From assembly GCF_003570925.1 (NCBI RefSeq), contig NZ_QXIS01000032.1, positions 33,021 through 97,020 of the forward strand: a stretch of DNA of 64,000 nt, in the 5' to 3' direction. A program made the translations under genes and the position numbers. The notes beneath the pieces are model-generated. The model saw only the letters and a program-made list of their open reading frames with translations. It did not search any database and was not told the origin of the DNA. The DNA is from Candidatus Cryosericum terrychapinii. Its GTDB lineage: Bacteria; Caldisericota; Caldisericia; Cryosericales; Cryosericaceae. Positions 8,084 to 15,036 of the stretch are shown piece by piece (position 1 is the stretch's first letter; each line of letters opens with the position of its first letter).

Positions 8084-8535
8084 GGGGTTCCTCCTTTGCT
8101 GATGATGCTGATGATGTCGCCGGCCTCAATTGTGCCGGGTGTGATGACGCGGGTGAAGATGCCCTCGCGGGGCATGACACAGTCGCCGACCAGCTTGCGG
8201 ATCTCACAGCCGAGGTGGCACTCCTTGCCGATCTGCGTGACCTCCATCATGACGGCGGTGCCGATCTTGAGACGTGTCCCGATTGGCAGGGTCAGCAGAT
8301 CGAGGCCTTGTGTCGTGATATTCTCGGCGAAGTCGCCGGGCTGCAGCACCAGGCCGTGGCCCTGCATCTTATCGATACTCTCCTGCGCCAGAAGGCTGAG
8401 TTGACGGTGCCAGTCGCCTGCGTGGGCATCACCCTGCATGCCCAGCATGCTAATAGTGACAGGACCTTGCAGCGGGTGCTTGCGTGTGCCCTTCTGCTCA
8501 GAGATGTTGACCGAGACCACGACGCGGTCGTTCAT
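8080..8535 (-). CDS. MOSC domain protein
   Basis: A 151-residue stand-alone MOSC domain. The pattern GMQGDAHAGDWHRQLSLLAQESID, then LQPGDFAENITTQG and finally the cysteine loop KECHLGCEIRK and VMPREGIFTRV is typical. MOSC proteins bind sulfurated or pterin-bound molybdenum and tungsten cofactors; small ones in mog/moa operons are assumed to help cofactor sulfur transfer or delivery. The start at 8535 is set by GGAGGG and by the ATGA overlap with moaC; the gene also overlaps mog by four bases. Fused MOSC-Mog proteins exist in other anaerobes, which supports the pairing. Confidence 0.92.
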   Translation of the reverse strand: MNDRVVVSVNISEQKGTRKHPLQGPVTISMLGMQGDAHAGDWHRQLSLLAQESIDKMQGHGLVLQPGDFAENITTQGLDLLTLPIGTRLKIGTAVMMEVTQIGKECHLGCEIRKLVGDCVMPREGIFTRVITPGTIEAGDIISIISKGGTP

Positions 8536-9014
8536 GCACCCTCCCACGTTCCGGACTGGCCGCCGCTCTTGCGGATGAGGCGCAGGTCGGTAATACGGAT
8601 ACCCCGTTCCACAGCCTTGCACATGTCGTAGACGGTGAGTGCGGCGGTGGAGGCGGCGACCAGGGCTTCCATCTCGACACCGGTCTCGGCCTTGGTGCGG
8701 GCGGTCGCTTCGATGTCAACAGCGTGGTCAGTCTCGTTGAGTGTCAGTGTCACGCCGATAAACGTCATGTTGATCTGGTGACAGAGGGGGATCAGCTCCC
8801 ACGTGCGTTTGGCCGCCTGGATGCCGGCAACCTGTGCAACCGTCACGACGTCGCCCTTCTTGAGGTTGCCCGCCTTGACTAGCTCGAAGGTGGCTGGCGC
8901 CAGCAGGACGCGGCAGCGGGCGACGGCCTCACGGACTGTCTCCAGCTTACCGCCGACGTCTACCATGCGCGCGTTGCCCTTGTCGTCCAGATGTGTCAGC
9001 TCATCACTTCCCAT
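8532..9014 (-). CDS. moaC: Cyclic pyranopterin monophosphate synthase MoaC
   Basis: A 160-residue protein matching MoaC throughout: the opening LTHLDDKGNARMVDVGGK, the GNLKKGDVVTVAQVAGIQAAK core, the LIPLCHQI motif and the KTETGVEMEAL-like AKAETGVEMEALVAAS. It completes the conversion of 3',8-cyclo-GTP to cyclic pyranopterin. It begins one base after the moaA stop and is preceded by AGGAGG. No moaD or moaE is seen in the window, so the later molybdopterin synthase subunits must be encoded elsewhere. Confidence 0.96.
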   Translation of the reverse strand: MGSDELTHLDDKGNARMVDVGGKLETVREAVARCRVLLAPATFELVKAGNLKKGDVVTVAQVAGIQAAKRTWELIPLCHQINMTFIGVTLTLNETDHAVDIEATARTKAETGVEMEALVAASTAALTVYDMCKAVERGIRITDLRLIRKSGGQSGTWEGA

Positions 9015-9015
9015 G

Positions 9016-9981
9016 CTATCCTCCTATGCTTCCCATGGCGCGGCCGTAGTCACTGGCCGTTGCCGGCATGCACTCGGGTTTCTGCTGCATCGCCCATACA
9101 AGCAGTGCACGCAGCGCCTCCTCGTTGACGACGGGGCGCAGGGCGGGCTTGATGTCAATCTCGTCGGCGCCGAACAGGCACAGCCGCAGATGGCCGTCGG
9201 CGACCAGGCGCAGACGGTTGCACGTGCGACAGAAATGCTCGGTCACGGGCGCGATGATGGCCACTGTCCCGGGCGCCCCCGGGATACGGCGATACTCCTG
9301 CGCGGGACCGTTGCCTCGTGGCTTGTCGGCCGGCTCAAGAGGGGCCAGTGCTTCCAGCTTGCGTCGAAGCTCGGCGGCGGGTACCAGGCAGTTGTCCTCA
9401 CCGAGTGGGCCGATGGGCATGTATTCGATGAAGCGGACCTCGACGGGCAGGCGCCTGGTGAGGTCGAGGTACGGCGCCAGGTCGTCGTTGACGCCACGCA
9501 GGACGACGACGTTGAGTTTGATGGGGCTGAACCCTGTGTCGACGGCCGCTTTGAGGCCGGCAAGGGCGGTGTCCAGCGAGCTGAGAAGCGTAAGGTGGGC
9601 GTAGACGGCCGGATCCAGCGAGGGCAGGCCGATATTGACACGTTTCAGTCCGGCGGCTTTCAGCTGGCCGGCAAACTGAGGCAGCAGGATACCGTTGGTG
9701 GTGAGCGAGAGGTCCTGCAGGCCGGGGACGGCCAGCAGCATGCGCACCAGATCCACAATGCCGGGGCGGTGCAGTGGTTCGCCACCGGTGAGGCGCACCT
9801 TGACGATACCTTCAGAGACGGCGACGCGCATGAACGCGACGATCTCCTCGAAGCGCAGGATGTCCTCGTGCTCCAGCATGGGCACACCGTCTTCCGGCAT
9901 GCAGTACCGGCATCTCAGGTTGCAACGGTCGGTGACGGAGATGCGGATGTAGTCTATGGTACGTCCAAAACGGTCAGTCAT
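9016..9981 (-). CDS. moaA: GTP 3',8-cyclase MoaA
   Basis: A 321-residue radical SAM enzyme. The first cluster is bound by Cys20, Cys24 and Cys27 (DRCNLRCRYC), the SAM-binding region has RLTGGEPL, and the second cluster by the C-terminal FCRTCNRLRL...LRLCLFG. The chain ends in Gly-Gly, as required for MoaA activity in known members. It converts GTP to 3',8-cyclo-7,8-dihydro-GTP, the first step of molybdopterin synthesis. The ATG overlaps the moeA stop (TGATG) and GGAGG lies seven bases upstream. Confidence 0.97.
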   Translation of the reverse strand: MTDRFGRTIDYIRISVTDRCNLRCRYCMPEDGVPMLEHEDILRFEEIVAFMRVAVSEGIVKVRLTGGEPLHRPGIVDLVRMLLAVPGLQDLSLTTNGILLPQFAGQLKAAGLKRVNIGLPSLDPAVYAHLTLLSSLDTALAGLKAAVDTGFSPIKLNVVVLRGVNDDLAPYLDLTRRLPVEVRFIEYMPIGPLGEDNCLVPAAELRRKLEALAPLEPADKPRGNGPAQEYRRIPGAPGTVAIIAPVTEHFCRTCNRLRLVADGHLRLCLFGADEIDIKPALRPVVNEEALRALLVWAMQQKPECMPATASDYGRAMGSIGG

Positions 9982-11213
9982 CAGTGGTCCTCCGGAAGGT
10001 CGGTGAGCTGTACGTGAACGGTCTGGCCCGCTTCGACGACGGGCGTCTCCTCGGGGAGGACGGCGATGCCTGTCGCAAGTGCCATGGACGTGAGAATACC
10101 GGACCCCTGGGAACCGGTCAGTGCGGCGTGGAGGGCTCCGTCGCGTTCCTGCAGGCGGACCCGCACGAAGTGGGCGCGTCCAGCGTCGGCGCCCTTGGCA
10201 TATCGTTCGTCGAGGATGGTGGTACGGACGGGACGGTACAGCAGGGCATGGCCCATCATGCGGCGCACCAGCGGGCGCACGTACTCTTCGGCACAGACCA
10301 TGGAGGAGACGGGGTTGCCGGGCAGCCCGACAATACGTTTAGAACCCATGGTCCAGAACGCCATCGGCTTGCCGGGCTTCTGCTTGACGCGCCAGAAGAC
10401 CAGTTTTGCGCCCATCTCCTGCAGGACGTCCTTGACGAAGTCGTAGTCGCCGACCGAGACGCCGCCGTTGGTGAGGACGACGTCAGTCTGGACAAGCGCT
10501 TGCTCGAGCGCCGACCTCACGGCCTTACGCGTGTCGGGCACGCGGGCGAAGACGACTGGTTCTGCCCCCATCGCGGCGACCTGTGCACGCAGCGAGTGTG
10601 CGTTGGCATCGCGGATCTGTCCGGGTCCAGGCACCTGAGCGGTATCGACCAGCTCGCTGCCTGTGGTCAGGACGGCAACACGGGCACGGGGGTAAACGGT
10701 GACGGTGGCATGACCGGCTGCAGCGCAGACGCCGACTTCGCCAGGACGCAGGACAGTGCCGGCTGTCAGGACGGTGGCGCCGTCCTTCATGTCTTCGCCT
10801 GCCCGGCGTACGTTGACGGCGTTCTTGAGGGCCAGGAGGATCAGGACGTCGTTGCCTTCCGTGCGGGTCACCTCGACGTGGACGACGGTGTCGGCGCCAT
10901 CCGGGAGGGGAGCGCCCGTCATGATACGGATGGCGGTGCCAGGGCGGACCGGCTGCGTAGCGACACTGCCCGCAGGGACGTCCTCCAGGATGTGCAGGCG
11001 GACAGGCGTGGCCTCGGATGCCTGCTGAATGTCGGCAGCCTGGACGGCGAACCCATCCATGGCGGAGTTGGCGAAGGGGGGCACGTTTCCGTGCGCAATC
11101 ACATCCTCCGCAAGTACCAGGCCGGCAGCCTCGTCAAGCGGCATGGTGACCGGTGTCAGCGGTGTTGCATGGTCCAGTATTGCCTTCAACGCTTCCTCGA
11201 TGCTCAGCATCAT
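9981..11213 (-). CDS. moeA: Molybdopterin molybdenumtransferase MoeA
   Basis: A 410-residue protein of normal MoeA length. It starts with the SIEEALKAILDHA helix, has the ANSAMDGFAV motif, the MTGAPLPDGADTVV segment, the MogA-like core TNGGVSVGDYDFVKDVL and the GLPGNPVSSMVCAEEYVRP motif. It inserts molybdate or tungstate into adenylated molybdopterin. Two ATGs stand in tandem behind GGAGGA; the second (11210) has the better spacing and may be the real start. Lying directly behind the tungstate transporter genes, it is probably specialised for tungsten. Confidence 0.95.
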   Translation of the reverse strand: MMLSIEEALKAILDHATPLTPVTMPLDEAAGLVLAEDVIAHGNVPPFANSAMDGFAVQAADIQQASEATPVRLHILEDVPAGSVATQPVRPGTAIRIMTGAPLPDGADTVVHVEVTRTEGNDVLILLALKNAVNVRRAGEDMKDGATVLTAGTVLRPGEVGVCAAAGHATVTVYPRARVAVLTTGSELVDTAQVPGPGQIRDANAHSLRAQVAAMGAEPVVFARVPDTRKAVRSALEQALVQTDVVLTNGGVSVGDYDFVKDVLQEMGAKLVFWRVKQKPGKPMAFWTMGSKRIVGLPGNPVSSMVCAEEYVRPLVRRMMGHALLYRPVRTTILDERYAKGADAGRAHFVRVRLQERDGALHAALTGSQGSGILTSMALATGIAVLPEETPVVEAGQTVHVQLTDLPEDH

Positions 11214-11254
11214 TCCTCCAGTGGCAGATGTTACAACAATGGGGATGTCCCCTC

Positions 11255-12040
11255 TTACACAAGCAGCTCGCCCGCAGCGAATCGGCGGGTCTGCTCATCG
11301 CGGGGATTGGTGAAGAAGTCATCGCGCGGCGCCTGTTCTATGATACGCCCCTGGTGAAGGAACGCCACCTGGTCGGCGACGCGACGGGCTTCGAAGATGT
11401 CCTGCGTCACGACAACGGCTGTCATGCCCAGGTCGTCCCTCATGTGCATCAACAGGTCTTCGAGCAGCTTCGTGCCATAGGGGTCCAGGCTGGCGGATGG
11501 TTCGTCGAGGAAGAGGAGGCGTGGCTGCAGGGCCAGGGCCCGCGCTACCGAGAGACGGGCCGCTTCCCCGCCGGAAAGCGACGAAGCATGCTGACGGGCG
11601 CGATCGGAGATGCCGGTCTCGCGCAGGGCGGCCATGGACCGCTCCTCTGCCTCGGCACGGCTCACGCCGCGCAGCTGCAGCCCGTACGTCACGTTGCTGA
11701 GGACCGAGCTGCTGAAGATCGCCGGGTGTTGAAACGCGAGCAGCATCTGTCGCCGTAGCGGCAGGAAGTGTCCATCCTGGGAAGGACTCCTGGTCGACGT
11801 GCCATACGCGACGGTCGACGCGCCCGGGACAACGCCGTCGTAGGCGACAGTGCCTTCGTCGGCGGGCTCCAGCAGTCCAAGGATGCGCAGGAGGGTGGTC
11901 TTGCCGGCGCCGTTTGTGCCGAGGATGACGGTAATGCTGCCTGCGAGGATGTTGAGATCGATGTCCCGGAGGACCTCCCGGGCACCAAAGCGCTTGCGCA
12001 CACCTCTGACCGTGATGAGGTCAGTTGATGTGACGGACAT
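11255..12040 (-). CDS. tupC: Tungstate ABC transporter ATP-binding protein
   Basis: A 261-residue ATPase with Walker A (GTNGAGKTT), Q-loop (AFQHP), signature (LSGGEAARL), Walker B (LLFLDEPSASLD) and the switch region. The insert after the Walker A region, about 25 residues with Ser/Thr-rich sequence, is longer than usual. The start at 12040 is inside the end of tupB (20-base overlap), indicating coupled translation. Together with tupB and tupA it forms a complete oxyanion importer. Tungstate rather than molybdate is inferred from the TupA-type binding protein. Confidence 0.9.
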   Translation of the reverse strand: MSVTSTDLITVRGVRKRFGAREVLRDIDLNILAGSITVILGTNGAGKTTLLRILGLLEPADEGTVAYDGVVPGASTVAYGTSTRSPSQDGHFLPLRRQMLLAFQHPAIFSSSVLSNVTYGLQLRGVSRAEAEERSMAALRETGISDRARQHASSLSGGEAARLSVARALALQPRLLFLDEPSASLDPYGTKLLEDLLMHMRDDLGMTAVVVTQDIFEARRVADQVAFLHQGRIIEQAPRDDFFTNPRDEQTRRFAAGELLV

Positions 12041-12740
12041 TGCCGACCTCCGACGTGCCCTCACCCAGACGGGAGAGGACCACATTGACCAGGAACGAGA
12101 CGAGGAGCAGGATGATGCCCAGTGCAATGGCTCGGTCGAAGCTGCCCTGACGGGTCTCGAGGACGAGTGCCGTGGTCAGCGTGCGGGTCGCTCCCTGGAT
12201 GTTGCCGCCCACCAGCATGGCTGCCCCGACCTCGCTAATGGCGTTGCCAAACGCCGTGATGACGGCACCGAGGATGGCCAGGCGTGCCTCGCGGAGCAGA
12301 GCGATGGACGCCTGTGCGCGTGTCGCGCCGAGCGTGAGCGCGAGGTCGAAGACGCCCTTGTCGGCGCCGCGCAGTCCAAGGACCGAAAGGCCGACGATGA
12401 CTGGGAGAGCCAGCGTGATCTGGGCGATCACCATCGCCGTTGGCGTGTAGAGCAGTCCCAACGGCCCAAGAGGGCCGCTGCGGGACAACAGGAGGTACAC
12501 GAGGAGGCCTGCCACCACGGGTGGAAACCCCATCAGGGTGTAGACGACGTTCATGACGCCCTGTTTGCCCCGGAAGTGGGAGAATGCGAGCAGGATGCCG
12601 AGGGGGAACCCTGCGAGCGCTGACCAGAACAGGGCGCTCATGGTGACGCGGAGGGACGTTCCCAGGGCTTCGTACGTTCCGGGGTCCAGGGAGACGATGA
12701 GCCGAACGGCCTGAACGAAGCCCCGGCCGATATCACCCAT
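12021..12740 (-). CDS. tupB: Tungstate ABC transporter permease
   Basis: A 239-residue membrane protein with about five transmembrane segments. The coupling motif EVGAAMLVGGNIQGATRTLTTALVLETRQG is characteristic of TupB/WtpB-like permeases (the EAA-type loop followed by GN-I-G-TR-LTTA). It starts near GGAGAG and directly follows tupA with a 26-base gap. It would carry tungstate through the membrane, powered by TupC. Confidence 0.92.
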   Translation of the reverse strand: MGDIGRGFVQAVRLIVSLDPGTYEALGTSLRVTMSALFWSALAGFPLGILLAFSHFRGKQGVMNVVYTLMGFPPVVAGLLVYLLLSRSGPLGPLGLLYTPTAMVIAQITLALPVIVGLSVLGLRGADKGVFDLALTLGATRAQASIALLREARLAILGAVITAFGNAISEVGAAMLVGGNIQGATRTLTTALVLETRQGSFDRAIALGIILLLVSFLVNVVLSRLGEGTSEVGNVRHIN

Positions 12741-12766
12741 CGTCGTCTCTCCGGGTCGTTTGCATG

Positions 12767-14578
12767 CTACTTGTGGACTTCGAGTCGGTAGACGTACTTC
12801 AGAGTATTCACCAGGAAGGTACCCTTCGTGGTCATGAGAGCCATGAAGCCGTCGTCGGTCGAGAGTGTTGCGTCATTCTTGAGATAGACGACGATGATCT
12901 TCGTACCCGTGAGCGCGTTGTAGATGTCGTCATAGTCCAGCGTCACGTGGCTGCCGTCCGTGGCTGTGGCGACGACGGTCAGGTGCCTGGCGGCTGTAAG
13001 ATCGGGCGAGATGACCTTCAGGATATCGATGAGCTGGACGCCGCCGTACAGGACCGGCGTAAGCGACTGGTTGTTCTGCGGGTAGATCTTGACCGTCGTC
13101 ATGGGGAACCTGCGGACGTCGTTCAGACGATAGGTGACCGCCTTTCCGCTCGGGAGCACGATGTCGAGGCTGCGCGTAGCTTTCCACTCGGTGGAATCCG
13201 GGTAGAAGAGAGTCTGCCCGTATTGCTCTACGCCGAAGCTCTTGATGAGTTCCTGCCCGGGCAGGCCGGTCATGAAATCAGCAAATCGAATAGCAAGGTC
13301 GACCTTGACCGTTGGGTACTTGGCGGGGTTCACGGGCATGAGGCCGTAGGGATTGAGCAGTCCCTGGGACCCCTGGACGAGGATCGGCAGGTTGATCTTG
13401 CCACCGTTCTGATAGGCGAGATACGTGGCGCGATCGGTCAGCGTGTATGCCTGTTTCTGGTCGGTCATCATGAGGACTTCACCCATGCCCTGTCCGGCGC
13501 TGAGATACCAGGACTTGCCGGCAGGCGTGATGCCCGCTGCCTTCCAGATGTCGAGCTCCTTGGTGTTGGTGCCCGACTTGTCGCCACGGCTGATGAAGGT
13601 CGAGCCGGAGGCAGCGAGCTTCGTGAACGCAGCGGTCGCGTCGGTCATGCCCTTGATCTTCGCAGGGTCACTGGCCGGCCCTACGATAATGAAGTCGTTG
13701 TACATGACGTCTTTGCGGAAGAGACCGAAGCCGTCGGCCATGAACAGGTCTTCCTGGGCACGCGCATGCACGAGCAGGACGTCGGCGTCGCCGTTGCGCC
13801 CAGTCGTGATAGCCTGGCCGGTACCGACCGAGATGATCTTGACCTTGACGTGGTTGGCCTTCTCGAAAATGGGGATCAGGAAAGTCAGGAGTCCAGAGTC
13901 GAAGGTGGAGGTCGTCGTAGCAAGGATCATCGACTGTGTCTCGGGTGCCTTGTAGTCCAGGATAGCGGGGAAGTAGGCGGCAGTCTGAGCACGGGTGATG
14001 GCGGCGGTCGGCTTGGTTACATCAGTGACCATGCCTTCCTGTACGCAGGCGGCAGCGGCTGTGCATGCCCATTGCGAAAGGTCCTCCGAGCCTGCGACCT
14101 TGTCCAGAACCGTGTGCGTCGCCATGCCGCGGATCTCAAAGCCCATACGCTGTGCAACGATGGCCATCGACTCCTCGCGGGTGATGTTGGCTGTCGGGTG
14201 GAAGGTCCCGTCCGGGTACCCGGTGACCCAGCCCTTAGCGATGGCGGCGTAGACAAGAGGAGCAGCCCAGTTGCTCGTAGGCAAGTCCTTGAACGTCTTG
14301 GTGGGCGATTGTACAGGATCGAGACCAGCGGAACGTGCGAGTGCCACGATGAACTCGGCACGGGTGACCGGGGCGTTGGGACGGAACGTCCCATCCGGGT
14401 AACCCTTCATGAACCCTTTGGCGACAATCAGCTCGATAATGGCCTGATCGGGACGTCCGGCGATGTCGGACAGTGATGCGGCGCGTGCAGGGGGGGCGGA
14501 CGCCATGGACAGAAACGCGAGAATGAGTACCGTCGCAAGGACGCGACGGACCAGCAGACGTGACAGACCTCTATTCAT
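12767..14578 (-). CDS. tupA: SLH-anchored tungstate-binding protein TupA with C-terminal molybdopterin-fold domain
   Basis: A 603-residue secreted protein. Residues 1-33 are a signal peptide ending in ARA-AS. Residues about 34-210 hold three SLH domains, two clear (GFMKGYPDGTFRPNAPVTRAEF and GWVTGYPDGTFHPTANITREE) and one degenerate. Residues about 215-455 are a TupA-type binding protein with the hallmark TTTST motif, NGDADVLLVHA and FISRGDKSGTNTKE. Residues about 460-603 resemble the sulfite-oxidase-like molybdopterin domain (RRFPMTTV, GVQLIDILK, DGSHVTLDYDDIY) but contain no cysteine, so no metal-ligating residue is visible. Usual TupA proteins are about 270 residues, so both flanking modules are additions. 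AAAGGAG precedes the ATG. It heads the operon. Confidence 0.9.
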   Translation of the reverse strand: MNRGLSRLLVRRVLATVLILAFLSMASAPPARAASLSDIAGRPDQAIIELIVAKGFMKGYPDGTFRPNAPVTRAEFIVALARSAGLDPVQSPTKTFKDLPTSNWAAPLVYAAIAKGWVTGYPDGTFHPTANITREESMAIVAQRMGFEIRGMATHTVLDKVAGSEDLSQWACTAAAACVQEGMVTDVTKPTAAITRAQTAAYFPAILDYKAPETQSMILATTTSTFDSGLLTFLIPIFEKANHVKVKIISVGTGQAITTGRNGDADVLLVHARAQEDLFMADGFGLFRKDVMYNDFIIVGPASDPAKIKGMTDATAAFTKLAASGSTFISRGDKSGTNTKELDIWKAAGITPAGKSWYLSAGQGMGEVLMMTDQKQAYTLTDRATYLAYQNGGKINLPILVQGSQGLLNPYGLMPVNPAKYPTVKVDLAIRFADFMTGLPGQELIKSFGVEQYGQTLFYPDSTEWKATRSLDIVLPSGKAVTYRLNDVRRFPMTTVKIYPQNNQSLTPVLYGGVQLIDILKVISPDLTAARHLTVVATATDGSHVTLDYDDIYNALTGTKIIVVYLKNDATLSTDDGFMALMTTKGTFLVNTLKYVYRLEVHK

Positions 14579-14695
14579 TGTTTCTCCTTTCCACAATGGG
14601 AGGCACGGCCGTTTCCCGCCGTACCCTGCCGGCTGTACGCCATGGCTTGTGCCGAAGGCCGGACAGCTCGAAGAATTATCCTCTGCAGCTGCAGA
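14579..14695 (-). ncRNA. Candidate Moco/Tuco riboswitch in the tup-moa leader
   Basis: The transcript between the proposed start site and the tupA ATG is about 117 nt and highly structured. GGTACGGC pairs with GCCGTGCC over eight bases around a GGGAAACG loop, and then CCTCCC is followed by GGAAAGGAG, which overlaps the ribosome binding site. From memory, the GGAAAC loop, the GCCTCCC strand and a closing GGAAAGGAG are features of the Moco RNA motif, which occurs upstream of molybdenum and tungsten genes. A further stem (AGCTGT with ACAGC) closes the domain. A covariance search is needed to settle it. Confidence 0.5.
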
Positions 14696-14702
14696 GAATA
14701 AT
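14675..14702. promoter_or_regulatory. 28-bp inverted repeat over the tup transcription start
   Basis: ATTATCCTCTGCAG and CTGCAGAGAATAAT are inverted copies with one mismatch and no spacer. The element abuts the -10 box at 14703-14708 and so covers the expected start of transcription, the position of a repressor operator. No regulator gene is adjacent. It does not look like the classical ModE site. Confidence 0.5.
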
Positions 14703-14730
14703 AGTATAGACGGTGGCACCTGTATGGCAA
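14703..14730 (-). promoter_or_regulatory. Sigma-70 promoter of the tup-moa operon
   Basis: On the minus strand TTGCCA (14725-14730) and TATACT (14703-14708) are 16 bases apart. Transcription would start near 14696, giving the structured leader and then eight genes down to 7607. Confidence 0.6.
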
Positions 14731-14770
14731 GAAGTCGAAGCGGACGCCTTCCTCTGCTCCGTCATTCCCC

Positions 14771-14885
14771 CCGAGTCCTTTTGTTCAAGACCCCCGAGTA
14801 TTTCTTTTCAATGCCCCCGAGCATGTTAGTCCAATGCGAGGGGTGTTTCTGAGGGGTGCTCCTCACGAGTATTTCTTTGCAATAC
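14771..14885. repeat. Five 23-bp tandem repeat units inside a split palindrome
   Basis: Units begin at 14771, 14794, 14817, 14840 and 14863. The core is CCGAGTATTTCTTTTCAATG plus three bases; units 2 and 5 are most alike and unit 4 is the most diverged. The block is flanked by GTCATTCCCC (14761) and GCGGGAATCCAG (14907-14918), the two halves of the dispersed palindromic repeat seen at 311-339. The stretch 14731-15036 contains no gene. Confidence 0.55.
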
Positions 14886-15036
14886 GAGTGGTGTTCCTCG
14901 GCGTATGCGGGAATCCAGCGGTGTCCAGGCCGGTGAGTTCCCGTCTTCATTGACCTTTGGGCCGTTTGGCGGTATACCCAACACATCTGCCTCTGTGTGG
15001 GTTGAGCATGTGGCCCGCCGGCGGCGCAGGAGGAAA

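Noticed and set aside
14771..14885. CRISPR array
   Set aside because: The 23-bp units are directly adjacent without spacers, and no cas gene is present in the window.
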